IMG/VR virus record: IMGVR_UViG_3300037245_000763
Span: 1-46,355 of that record
Length of the DNA stretch: 46,355 nucleotides
Strand: one strand, 5' to 3'
Origin: a virus
In this document: positions 38,263 to 45,640 of the stretch, piece by piece
Position numbering within the stretch: position 1 is the stretch's first letter
How the letters are laid out: every line of letters begins with the position of its first letter
Notes under the pieces: model-generated
What the model was told of the DNA's origin: nothing
Databases searched by the model: none
What the model saw: only the letters and a program-made list of their open reading frames with translations
Made by a program: the position numbers and the translations under genes

Positions 38263-39834
38263 TTAAGCTCCTTGTGGTTGTTGAGGTTGCTGACCACCAG
38301 ACGGGGCTTGGCCACCAGATTTCATTTGCTCGGTGACGGCGGCTGCCAACTGCGGTGCCACCTTCTCAATAAGTGCTGCCTGTTCTTTCTGCTGCATCAT
38401 CTTAGCGACTGCATCAGCAGGGGTGATCAGGCCGGTCTTATCGATACCAAGTGCCACACAAACTCTTGCAATATAATCGTCCATTTGTAACCACGTCTGT
38501 ACGGTCTCAGCGCCTAATGGCATAATGAAGTCCATGAGACCCTGTAATTTTTGCAAGTCATGACCACGGCCTAAAGCTTCAAAGCCGGTGACAACAGAAG
38601 GACTGACCGCTTTGGGAAGGTCAGGTAGCTGTGCAACTATCCGAAGTGCCAAGGGATATTGTAATTCCTGGCTTAACACTGAATAGACACCCCCCAGGGA
38701 ATCTTCAAGGTCTTGCGCCATAAGTCGCAACTCAGTCGCAGTAACCCTTTCAGCGTCTCTCCTTATCGAGTCGGTCAGCAAGAATGCATTGGCCAACCTT
38801 CGTTCTATTCTGTTTGATTCATCGAAAGCAACTTTGAAATCAGCGTATTTCTCAAGTTGTAACACGGTGACATCATCCTTGTTTCCAGTGACAAAACCAC
38901 CATTGACACAATTCTTGAGATCATCGATATTGGTAATTCCATTGGAGCCAACCAAAAAGATGATCTTAGCCATCGCTGCTGCTCCTTCAAGCAAATGCTG
39001 AGAGAGACCATCCAAAGAGATGAAGTCTCCAAGATATTCCTCAACGTGTCCACGTCCATAATTTTCTCCCTCAGTGAGTGTCCAGGTGAGGGGCAGGAAC
39101 GGGAAGTTTTCAGGCTTATAATTACCTTCAGTATCCGGCACCATTTGGCCAAAGATTTCCTGAAAGACATACCACATTTTGCCGTCAAATTTACAGTAGG
39201 TGTATAAATCAATGTTGTCTTCATCATACGCTTTCTGTCCTTCCTTCTCCGCGACAGGCCGGTTCAAATCTTCCGGCACTTCTTCAATGGAGATTTTCTC
39301 TTTCAATATGATTTCAAGAGGTTGACTCGAAGGTGACCGCCGGATAACATAATGATCCACACGGTGAACCTTGAGCTTTCCTTCAACGGGCTTGCCATTC
39401 TTTACCGGGGTCTCGATCATAGCATTTCCGGTAGAGATTAACAGCCGTAGGATTTTAAACATCTGAACTCTATACGCATTTCGTTCAACCAGCTTCACGC
39501 CCATTGCTTCGTGGGTTGCCAGCTTCTCATCGATTTGCGTCTTGAATTTCTCATCGCCAAGCTGCTCGCGTAACTCCGCGATAACCTCAGGGTCAACATC
39601 AAGACGATAGAAAGGCGAACCGGCTGGTAACAACGTCAGCAGAAGTTTGGCTGACAGATTGTTAACTGCTCGCGCACCTAAGCCCTGATAAGGAGTATCA
39701 AGTTGATCGGTCTCCTTATGGTTCAAAGGCGGCAACAGTGAAGGGATGGTAAGGCCAGCACATCGCCGGAATCTATCCAGCATTGTTGACCGTGAACCAT
39801 CCAATTTATTATACCTTTTCGCGGCTAACGCCAT
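38263..39834 (-). CDS. portal (head-tail connector) protein (T7 gp8-like)
   Basis: The product has 523 residues (T7: 536). The N-terminal ERF-type segment is replaced by RFRRCAGLTIPSLLPP, followed by the conserved YQGLGARAVNNLSAKLLLTLLPAGSPFYRL and later VTATELRLMAQDLEDSLGGVYS, all typical of podovirus portals. The C terminus is Gln/Pro-rich. It forms the dodecameric ring at the packaging vertex. AAGGAGATAAATC precedes the start. Confidence 0.96.
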   Translation of the reverse strand: MALAAKRYNKLDGSRSTMLDRFRRCAGLTIPSLLPPLNHKETDQLDTPYQGLGARAVNNLSAKLLLTLLPAGSPFYRLDVDPEVIAELREQLGDEKFKTQIDEKLATHEAMGVKLVERNAYRVQMFKILRLLISTGNAMIETPVKNGKPVEGKLKVHRVDHYVIRRSPSSQPLEIILKEKISIEEVPEDLNRPVAEKEGQKAYDEDNIDLYTYCKFDGKMWYVFQEIFGQMVPDTEGNYKPENFPFLPLTWTLTEGENYGRGHVEEYLGDFISLDGLSQHLLEGAAAMAKIIFLVGSNGITNIDDLKNCVNGGFVTGNKDDVTVLQLEKYADFKVAFDESNRIERRLANAFLLTDSIRRDAERVTATELRLMAQDLEDSLGGVYSVLSQELQYPLALRIVAQLPDLPKAVSPSVVTGFEALGRGHDLQKLQGLMDFIMPLGAETVQTWLQMDDYIARVCVALGIDKTGLITPADAVAKMMQQKEQAALIEKVAPQLAAAVTEQMKSGGQAPSGGQQPQQPQGA

Positions 39835-39845
39835 GATTTATCTCC

Positions 39846-40622
39846 TTATATTCCTAAGCCAGTTCCAGCGCCACCCAAGCCAGTTTGAAGTCCTGTGGCT
39901 CCGGATTTAAGCACGTCTCGAGTCTTCTTGGATTGCTGGCGTTCTTTAGAAATTTGCATGTCAGCAAAGCGCTGACGGTAGGACTGTCTCTTTTCGGACA
40001 GGGCAATACGTTCATGAACATTCAACTGCTCATTATAAGCGCCCATCCATTTGGCGGCTGACACTTTACGATCCGCTGAAGCTTTGGCCATACCGGCTGA
40101 AATGCCAGCGGTTTGCTTTTCAAAAGCATCAACATCACCCTGAGAATAAAGCGTTCCAGGTTCATCAACTCCTTTAGGTTTGGAACTGTAAGATACTGTA
40201 TCCTTTGAACCTTCTGAGCCTGGGGTTGTGATTGTTTTCAGGCCGCCAGCCTTATGTTGGACGTACTGCTGATATTCTTTGGACTGTGCGCCGATGGAGA
40301 ACTTGCTTTTTTGGGTCTCGAAGCCAATGGTGGCATCGTACATGTGCTGTGAGACGGCATCCATTTCCTTACGTTTGGCCCAATCACCCCGGGGAGCATA
40401 CGCTTGTCGAAGCGCCTTGGCACCACCGGAAAAGGTTTTGCCCCAATCCGTATCTGAACGCTCGCCGTGTTGTAAAATATCCTTCCATTCTTCTTGTCGG
40501 GTGCCGGGGCGAATCGTCCTGGTGCCGTAGGGGTCTATATTGAGATCACTGTACGAACCCCGTTGGCCGCCGAACTTTGCTGCAAACCTTCCAGCAGTTT
40601 TCTCATACGCTCGATATCCCAT
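39846..40622 (-). CDS. putative virion / ejection protein upstream of portal
   Basis: The product has 258 residues, basic and helical, with a Gly-rich C terminus (LQTGLGGAGTGLGI) similar in style to the end region of the gp14-like protein. T7 has small virion proteins gp6.7 and gp7.3 in this place; this product is much longer. An ejected or head-tail junction protein is likely but unproven. GAAGGGGAATAACA precedes the start. Confidence 0.65.
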   Translation of the reverse strand: MGYRAYEKTAGRFAAKFGGQRGSYSDLNIDPYGTRTIRPGTRQEEWKDILQHGERSDTDWGKTFSGGAKALRQAYAPRGDWAKRKEMDAVSQHMYDATIGFETQKSKFSIGAQSKEYQQYVQHKAGGLKTITTPGSEGSKDTVSYSSKPKGVDEPGTLYSQGDVDAFEKQTAGISAGMAKASADRKVSAAKWMGAYNEQLNVHERIALSEKRQSYRQRFADMQISKERQQSKKTRDVLKSGATGLQTGLGGAGTGLGI

Positions 40623-40624
40623 TG

Positions 40625-40819
40625 TTATTCCCCTTCGAGAAGTGTTTTCTCTGTGTTTTCTATTCGTGATATTAATAGGTTAACTGCTCGTCTCTCACCA
40701 GCTTTCATCCACATTTCCGCTGTGGTGTCCTTAGGATTAGGACAGCGCTCAGGGAAAATATCGTTTAGCCATTTGATAAGAGCTTCAGTATCTTGTAAAG
40801 GAATTATTGAATAATCCAC
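40625..40819 (-). CDS. small hypothetical protein, first gene after promoter copy 2
   Basis: The product has 64 residues from a GTG at 40819 that follows GAGAGGAGACACC. The longer frame back to 40885 would translate the promoter 23-mer and is rejected. The protein is helical and acidic/basic mixed, without a known motif. Confidence 0.7.
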   Translation of the reverse strand: MDYSIIPLQDTEALIKWLNDIFPERCPNPKDTTAEMWMKAGERRAVNLLISRIENTEKTLLEGE

Positions 40820-40859
40820 GGTGTCTCCTCTCGTTAACTTAATGTTATACTTTACGGCT

Positions 40860-40882
40860 CTTGTACTAAACGTGGGGGGAAT
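40860..40882 (-). promoter_or_regulatory. candidate phage promoter, copy 2 (before virion block)
   Basis: This 23-mer is identical to 9662-9684 and 18359-18381. It sits between a terminator-like hairpin and the first gene of the portal-scaffold-capsid block, the expected place for a class III promoter. Confidence 0.72.
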
Positions 40883-40892
40883 CAATTAAGTG

Positions 40893-40924
40893 AAAAAATA
40901 GAGACACTTACATGCCCCTATTTT
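40893..40924 (-). terminator. weak terminator-like hairpin before promoter copy 2
   Basis: On the minus strand AAAATAGGG pairs with CTCTATTTT (one G-U), and two further T follow the T-rich arm. It would end transcripts of the lysis/replication block just before the virion promoter. Stem stability is modest. Confidence 0.5.
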
Positions 40925-40950
40925 ACGGCAAACTGCCGGGAAAGTTACCC

Positions 40951-41100
40951 TCAATCCTTGCACTCCGGCTCGTTAATGTATTCTTTTCCTTCAAGATTCT
41001 GTCCTTTAATGTGGGTTAATAGGACGGATGCTTGCTGTAAGCTCCGCATGGCATCCAGCAGATGCCTTTCGATAGCGATTATTTTATTCTCAACGATCAT
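40951..41100 (-). CDS. 49-residue helical protein
   Basis: The product is mainly one long amphipathic helix (IIAIERHLLDAMRSLQQASVLL). GGGGAGTATT lies 12 bases upstream of the ATG. The family is not recognised. Confidence 0.6.
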   Translation of the reverse strand: MIVENKIIAIERHLLDAMRSLQQASVLLTHIKGQNLEGKEYINEPECKD

Positions 41101-41124
41101 TTTTCATAATACTCCCCGGTGGTT

Positions 41125-41187
41125 GGGGGGGAGCCACTAAGCTAACCCGTTGGTGCTACCCAACTAAGGTATGCCGTTAGCCCCCCC
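41125..41187 (-). other. G7/C7-closed nested hairpin
   Basis: Seven G (41125-41131) face seven C (41181-41187), with inner GCTAAC/GTTAGC and GTTGG/CCAAC. No T run follows on the minus strand. It lies between two small genes and may be an RNA processing or stability element. Confidence 0.55.
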
Positions 41188-41194
41188 GTCACAG

Positions 41195-41584
41195 TTATTT
41201 AGATTTTGATTTAGATTCCGGCACCTTACCGGCTCTTGCGTTTGCCATACGTTTCTTCAATGCTGCTTCCTTCTCAGCATATTCGAGCGCATCCTTCTCG
41301 GCCTGGATGGTCTCAGCTTCCAGCTTCTCGAGACGGTCGGCGGCAATCTTTTTGATCGTTTGGTTGGCTTCACACTGCAAGCAACCCGGGTCACCGTCCA
41401 GTTCATTGTAACCATATCGGATGGTACACACCGGACAGGTCACCTTCATGATTTTGGTGCCAGCGTTCCGGCGTATCGGGCTTCGGTCTTCATCCGGGTT
41501 ACCCTGGTCAACCTTATATTTCACATCAACTCCATCGGATGTGTCTAATCGTTGCTGCTTAATGCTTGGTTTGGCGTTAGCCAT
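41195..41584 (-). CDS. zinc-ribbon coiled-coil protein
   Basis: The product has 129 residues. CPVC and CLQC (about residues 50 and 68) form a zinc ribbon in the middle. The C-terminal half is a charged coiled coil ending in KSKSK. AAAAGGAGAGTTGAACAA precedes the start. The role is unknown. Confidence 0.75.
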   Translation of the reverse strand: MANAKPSIKQQRLDTSDGVDVKYKVDQGNPDEDRSPIRRNAGTKIMKVTCPVCTIRYGYNELDGDPGCLQCEANQTIKKIAADRLEKLEAETIQAEKDALEYAEKEAALKKRMANARAGKVPESKSKSK

Positions 41585-41588
41585 TTGT

Positions 41589-41699
41589 TCAACTCTCCTT
41601 TTGATCCCAATATTTCCAGGTTAAGTATGCCCAATAAAGGCAGACAATACAAAACGAATAGAAAGAAATATGGATCATCAGTTTTAGGAAGGAGTCCAT
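41589..41699 (-). CDS. 36-residue membrane peptide
   Basis: The frame starts 16 bases inside the exonuclease gene after AAGGAACC. It has one hydrophobic, aromatic span (ISFYSFCIVCLYWAYLTW). Coupling to the upstream gene is likely. The cysteines in the span are unusual. Confidence 0.55.
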   Translation of the reverse strand: MDSFLKLMIHISFYSFCIVCLYWAYLTWKYWDQKES

Positions 41700-42412
41700 A
41701 GGATTGGTTCCTTCGTTTCAAAGTTATAGTCTTCGACTCTGCAGATGCGAGCCACTCTTGCCATTTGCAAGGCGTACTTCTCGGTGTAACCTTTCTCGAG
41801 AAACAGTTTGAGAATTGTGGGCCACCGTTCATGCTTTGGGGTCTCGTCTAAAACCTTCTTAGCCTTCACAGGGCCAACGCCTTTGATTCCAAAGTAATTG
41901 TCAGTGGGGTCACCGGCCATTATCTGAGTGTAAAACAGCCGGTCAGCCTTAAGCACGTTCTGAGTTGTCATTGTGTCGTGCATCCAATTATAATGTTTAC
42001 CAGGGATTTGCATTAAGTCCTTATCGATCGTTGCGATCACATGTTCCCCGGGTTCCTTGGTGGCTATGATGCCCATTACATCGTCAGCTTCAAGGAAGTC
42101 CATCCGTAAACAGTTGTATCTGCCTTCCATCCACTCGAGAAGGATAGGAAATAACTCCTTGCGCTCAAACACACGGTTGGCTTTGTATTCAGGATAGACA
42201 TTATATCGAAAGTTTTTTCTGGATGTGAAGCACATCGTCACGGACTCGCACTCATTAAGCTTCGCATACTTCCTGATCATGTGAGCCAGCCGTGACTTCG
42301 CTATATGTGGTTCCATTTGAGTTGAAACCACTCCGTCTCCCCAATCAATCGTCTTCTCATGGGCATGACACATGCGAAATACCAGGATATCGGCATCGAC
42401 TAAAAGGTTCAT
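41684..42412 (-). CDS. 5'-3' exonuclease (T7 gp6-like / FEN fold)
   Basis: The product has 242 residues (T7 gp6: 300). The N terminus MNLLVDADILVF, the EADDVMG motif, TIDKDLMQIPG and the helix-hairpin-helix segment GDPTDNYFGIKGVGPVKAKKVL are classic for 5'-3' exonuclease/flap nucleases. It removes primers and degrades host DNA in T7-type phages. GGAGAGGAGTTTAA precedes the start. Confidence 0.93.
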   Translation of the reverse strand: MNLLVDADILVFRMCHAHEKTIDWGDGVVSTQMEPHIAKSRLAHMIRKYAKLNECESVTMCFTSRKNFRYNVYPEYKANRVFERKELFPILLEWMEGRYNCLRMDFLEADDVMGIIATKEPGEHVIATIDKDLMQIPGKHYNWMHDTMTTQNVLKADRLFYTQIMAGDPTDNYFGIKGVGPVKAKKVLDETPKHERWPTILKLFLEKGYTEKYALQMARVARICRVEDYNFETKEPILWTPS

Positions 42413-42601
42413 TTAAACTCCTCTCCGTAAGACTTCCGAGAGTTCTTCACCAATAACCCACACGGTGTATCCCGGCCAAGCTAAAGAGCCAATAGGACAC
42501 AAGTTGTATCCATCCGGTAGGTACTCAGCAGGGTTATGCTGCTGTATAAACCCAATGAAGTCCTCGAATTTCATTACGCTGGTTAGCTCTTGGCTTTCCA
42601 T
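42413..42601 (-). CDS. small hypothetical protein
   Basis: The product has 62 residues from the ATG at 42601 inside the end of the holin gene; no good ribosome site is visible there or at an internal ATG, so translation would be coupled. It has FEDFIGFIQQH and a WPGYTVWVIGEE strand. The family is unknown. Confidence 0.6.
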   Translation of the reverse strand: MESQELTSVMKFEDFIGFIQQHNPAEYLPDGYNLCPIGSLAWPGYTVWVIGEELSEVLRRGV

Positions 42602-43014
42602 AACTTTGTGATGGTCTCGCCTGAGCGTCCGACAACGTATCCACCAACGCCAATCTTAAGGAGCGCCCACATATTCTCAGGTATATCGAGAGCGACTGAA
42701 TGCTCTCCACCTGTGAACAATGACACATACGGGTGGATAATATAATTGTTTGCAATGATGATCATGAAGATCAACATAAGCAACGGTCTCCAATTTCGTT
42801 GCAGCCAGGATTGGCCGTTCGCTTCTGCCATAATGATGCCAGCCTGAGCCTTGATCAGTGACGTAAACTTGGTAAGGTCAGCGTTCTGAAAGACGGCAAT
42901 CATCTGCGCCTTCAGTTTGTTGGCTTCATCCTTGTCTTCAACAACTTGGTCGATTAGGCCAACCACACCATCAATTACTTTCCCGATTATCGGTATCGCT
43001 GTGAACCATGCCAT
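42583..43014 (-). CDS. holin of the 3-TM / GTA-holin type
   Basis: The product has 143 residues from the ATG at 43014 after AAAGGAGAATAAAG. The segment QAGIIMAEANGQSWLQRNWRPLLML is the hallmark of the GTA_holin_3TM family. It is followed by hydrophobic IFMIIIANNYII and a C-terminal LLKIGVGGYVVGRSGE. It would form the lesion that frees the M15 peptidase encoded upstream. Confidence 0.88.
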   Translation of the reverse strand: MAWFTAIPIIGKVIDGVVGLIDQVVEDKDEANKLKAQMIAVFQNADLTKFTSLIKAQAGIIMAEANGQSWLQRNWRPLLMLIFMIIIANNYIIHPYVSLFTGGEHSVALDIPENMWALLKIGVGGYVVGRSGETITKLWKAKS

Positions 43015-43300
43015 CTTTATTCTCCTTTGTGGCTGCAATCAAAGCATCAGCCAGTTTGTTAACTGCATTCCGGGCTTCATTCATTTCAACAGCTTCATCC
43101 CAATCTCTCCGGAACATAACCTGAATGACAGCCCGGGCTTCTTGGATGCGCTCCTGAATATGAGCCGCTTTCTTCGCCAACCGGTCACAGATTATTGACC
43201 GTCCAGCTTCCTTTGCATAGTTGTATTTCAGTTCCAGCATCAGGAAGTGGTGACGTAATCTTTTCAGTGCGTGGTACGGGTCTGTGCTTCGTTTGCTCAT
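42971..43300 (-). CDS. helical protein in lysis cassette
   Basis: The product has 109 residues from the ATG at 43300 (ATGA overlap). It is charged and helical with no membrane span. A long frame reaches back to 43462, but the upstream part overlaps the small membrane gene and peptidase. It may be a lysis regulator or structural chaperone; nothing decides. Confidence 0.65.
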   Translation of the reverse strand: MSKRSTDPYHALKRLRHHFLMLELKYNYAKEAGRSIICDRLAKKAAHIQERIQEARAVIQVMFRRDWDEAVEMNEARNAVNKLADALIAATKENKDGMVHSDTDNRESN

Positions 43301-43437
43301 TGTGTCACACTCCAATCCATAATGAAAATAGTTACGATGAACAGCAAAACTGGCCCGGCCATTACGCCAAACAGCAGCCAGTACGGTATCCAATCGATAA
43401 TTTTCCGTTGTCTTTCGGTTAGGTTTAATAAAGGCAT
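43297..43437 (-). CDS. 46-residue membrane protein in lysis cassette
   Basis: A charged N terminus (TERQRKIIDWIPYW) is followed by a strong transmembrane helix (LLFGVMAGPVLLFIVTIFIM). The start lies inside the end of the peptidase gene. A pinholin-like or i-spanin-like role is possible; the short length after the span argues against a full spanin. Confidence 0.65.
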   Translation of the reverse strand: MPLLNLTERQRKIIDWIPYWLLFGVMAGPVLLFIVTIFIMDWSVTQ

Positions 43438-43793
43438 AGGATTTCCAAGGGCTTCGTACCATCTATATCCGCATGGATAAAGGTTTTATAAATGATGATC
43501 CTTGTGAAGCCTACGGCCAACAGGGCTTTAACAATGTGGAAGCGACTATGGTTATTTGCACAGGCGATATCCACGGCCAGCCCAAACGTATGAGCAGACC
43601 CCTTCCGGCCACCTTCATTCTCATTGTGTTGAATGCAGCGATACGCTGAGTTAATTGTGAATGGGATACGAGCTAATTCTCTCGCGCCGTCCAGCATTCC
43701 AATAAGAACCACACTCATGGTGCCGGTTCCGCAGCCACACTGACATTCAAATTCACTGGTCACGAAATGTCTTGCATGAACAATGGTATTCAT
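43425..43793 (-). CDS. M15-family peptidase endolysin
   Basis: The product has 122 residues. Zinc ligands H68 and D75 in GSAHTFGLAVDIAC and H107 in IHADID, with SAYRC upstream, fit peptidase family M15 (VanY/L-Ala-D-Glu type). It cleaves peptidoglycan peptides, in contrast to the T7 amidase lysozyme. It opens the lysis cassette and starts in an ATGA overlap with the preceding small gene. No signal peptide, so it needs a holin. Confidence 0.9.
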   Translation of the reverse strand: MNTIVHARHFVTSEFECQCGCGTGTMSVVLIGMLDGARELARIPFTINSAYRCIQHNENEGGRKGSAHTFGLAVDIACANNHSRFHIVKALLAVGFTRIIIYKTFIHADIDGTKPLEILCLY

Positions 43794-43939
43794 TTCGGTT
43801 CACCATCTAAAGATTTAAGGTCAGTCAACACAGCATGAAGTCCGGCTATCTTTTGAATAGCCTGAGCCTTCTTATATGGGTCACACGCATTGCCGTGAAG
43901 AACTGATCGAGCGATTTGTAACGCTTCTATTAAAGACAT
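43790..43939 (-). CDS. 49-residue helical protein
   Basis: The frame sits between two genes with overlaps at both ends; GAGGGAAAACAC precedes the ATG. The sequence (LIEALQIARSVLHGNACDPYKKAQAI) suggests a small helical bundle. The family is unknown. Confidence 0.6.
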   Translation of the reverse strand: MSLIEALQIARSVLHGNACDPYKKAQAIQKIAGLHAVLTDLKSLDGEPK

Positions 43940-44049
43940 GTGTTTTCCCTCGCTTTCTTCGCCGCCAGCTTACGTGCCTTTTTCCTGGCTCGCATTACGG
44001 CCTTGTCTTTGGGTTTATTTCTTGAACGCTTTACAGTTTTGGTTTTCAT
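43930..44049 (-). CDS. 39-residue highly basic peptide
   Basis: Almost half the residues are Lys or Arg (KTVKRSRNKPKDKAV, RARKKARKLAAKKAR). AAGAGGAGAAT precedes the ATG, which overlaps the preceding stop. Nucleic acid binding is likely from charge alone. Confidence 0.6.
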   Translation of the reverse strand: MKTKTVKRSRNKPKDKAVMRARKKARKLAAKKARENTCL

Positions 44050-44216
44050 ATTCTCCTCTTTTCCATATCGTTTTCAAACTCATGTTCAGGGGTCTCATGT
44101 GTCTCTCCTATGCAGTCAACCCCGTCTTCTTGCCTGTGGCAGATTGCTATGCAGCGTTTCCCGTAGGAATCAAGGATAGCGAATTGACAGTGTTCTGTTC
44201 TGCGGTCGTGACTCAT
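44046..44216 (-). CDS. small hypothetical protein
   Basis: The product has 56 residues with three cysteines (CQFAI, CIAIC) and an acidic C terminus. AAGGGGGTTATC precedes the start at 44216. The family is unknown. Confidence 0.6.
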   Translation of the reverse strand: MSHDRRTEHCQFAILDSYGKRCIAICHRQEDGVDCIGETHETPEHEFENDMEKRRI

Positions 44217-44232
44217 GATAACCCCCTTCACA

Positions 44233-44403
44233 TTAAGTTAAAATGTATTGTTGATCAAACGTGGACATCTTTAGAACTTCAGGATGCGCCTTATAAAACT
44301 TCATGCGGTTGCGCTTGTACTCAATTCTGTACTGCGCTGAGAGCCACATTACCTTAGCCGATTTATGCGCTTTCGGTCTTCGCATCATCTTTGAGGATTT
44401 CAT
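44233..44403 (-). CDS. small basic hypothetical protein
   Basis: The product has 56 basic residues (WLSAQYRIEYKRNRMKFYKAHPEV). The ATG at 44403 follows CAGGAGAGACGTG and lies inside the end of the preceding gene. The family is unknown. Confidence 0.6.
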   Translation of the reverse strand: MKSSKMMRRPKAHKSAKVMWLSAQYRIEYKRNRMKFYKAHPEVLKMSTFDQQYILT

Positions 44404-45484
44404 CACGTCTCTCCTGCATTTCAGTTGTCGGATCATCACCATCGAAGTCAATCATGTCACCTGACTTCAACCATTCATTAAGATAACCCATTGCGTTAAA
44501 CAGCAGACCACACACGGCAGCGATACCGGCGTTATTCATTTCCGGTGTTCGGTTGTCGCTTTGATGATAGCCAAGCCACTCAAGGTAGTGCCGAAAGGAA
44601 GACTCCACGTAAGACTCCATTGGAAAGCCTTTCTTCCAGTTGTCAGCGTCTCTGATGTTACCATCGGATTGCAGCCGGTTCATGTTCATGTACTTCGCAT
44701 ACTGCTTAAGGGCTGTCAGGGATAGAAACCCTGCATAATTTAACTTACCGTCAGCGGTATCCCGGGTTGCACCGGACTCGAAGGTTCGCATATTCCCATC
44801 GTCTTCCTTGGGTTTGCCATAGAGTTCATCGTCCAGCACATCTAACTTATCACCGGGTGATAACCTCACGTCCACCCCTTGCTTCATTAGGATGATCTCT
44901 GAAGGCTTCAGCATAGCCACTTTCAAGTCCTGATCGATCATGGTTTTGATTTGCTTCTGCAGGGCTTCCACCTTGTCGCACTCGTTGCAGTCCGGAAAGA
45001 TTGACATGCGCTTTTGCATTCCAGTTGCTTCACGGCATTCAGTTCCAGTGATGTATTCTTTATCCACCTTAATGCTGTCCGGCCACGGCCTTGCTTCATG
45101 GTCATGGTCGTATGCCCCATCAGAATCGTCTTCCCGGTTCCACTCTTTTTTGGCAGTGCTTCCCTGAGTCTTCGGGTTCAGGCTCAGTTCATCAGCAACC
45201 ATATCATCCGTGAGCATCTGCTGGCACTCCTGCATGGTCTCACAGTCGATACACTTATCATATCTCGAATCGTTCATGCAAAAACCAATGCCGTTTATGA
45301 ATCCAACCATTGAATTAATGGCCTTACCTTCGGCCACCAGCTTCTCAGCCACGGCATCACCATTGAACGGTTTAAATTCAGAGCCACGTCTGCACTTATC
45401 CATGCAAATCTCTGAATCAATGTCGGGCGAACCCAGGTTAAGCGAGTGATTACATCCGAAACAGGTTTGTTTATCATATAACAT
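44363..45484 (-). CDS. dATP/dGTP diphosphohydrolase-like protein with N-terminal cysteine region
   Basis: The product has 373 residues from the ATG at 45484 after AAGAGGAGAGAGATA; a frame to 45574 lacks support. The C-terminal 130 residues (FESGATRDTADGKLNYAGFL, NMNRLQSDGNIRDADNWKKG, ESSFRHYLEWLGY) match the domain named dATP/dGTP diphosphohydrolase in phages. The N-terminal half holds many cysteine pairs (CFGCN, CIDC, CNEC), probably zinc-bound. Family knowledge suggests nucleotide-pool control. No PurZ or DatZ gene is present, so a Z-base genome is not indicated. Confidence 0.8.
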   Translation of the reverse strand: MLYDKQTCFGCNHSLNLGSPDIDSEICMDKCRRGSEFKPFNGDAVAEKLVAEGKAINSMVGFINGIGFCMNDSRYDKCIDCETMQECQQMLTDDMVADELSLNPKTQGSTAKKEWNREDDSDGAYDHDHEARPWPDSIKVDKEYITGTECREATGMQKRMSIFPDCNECDKVEALQKQIKTMIDQDLKVAMLKPSEIILMKQGVDVRLSPGDKLDVLDDELYGKPKEDDGNMRTFESGATRDTADGKLNYAGFLSLTALKQYAKYMNMNRLQSDGNIRDADNWKKGFPMESYVESSFRHYLEWLGYHQSDNRTPEMNNAGIAAVCGLLFNAMGYLNEWLKSGDMIDFDGDDPTTEMQERRDEILKDDAKTESA

Positions 45485-45543
45485 TATCTCTCTCCTCTTT
45501 AATTGGAGCCAGCCGCAGGGCTTTCGCCCCACTAAGCCAGCAA

Positions 45544-45639
45544 TTAATCTTTGGTAATGAACCAACCGGCCCACAGTAGGAAAATAAACAGGCCGATTCC
45601 AAAATACAATTCTTGAACTTGCGTTAAAGGTTCAAACAT
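45544..45639 (-). CDS. 31-residue membrane peptide
   Basis: The ATG lies two bases beyond the DNA polymerase stop. The sequence has one span (YFGIGLFIFLLWAGWFI). No ribosome site is clear, so expression would rely on re-initiation after polymerase. It is a possible small membrane protein. Confidence 0.45.
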   Translation of the reverse strand: MFEPLTQVQELYFGIGLFIFLLWAGWFITKD

Positions 45640-45640
45640 T

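Noticed and set aside
40820-40885. N-terminal extension of the small gene at 40625-40819
   Set aside because: The extension translates the exact 23-mer found at two other intergenic places, and a GTG with a good ribosome site follows it.
44363-44451. longer N terminus of the small gene 44233-44403
   Set aside because: The ATG at 44403 has the ribosome site; the upstream codons lie out of frame within the diphosphohydrolase-like gene.
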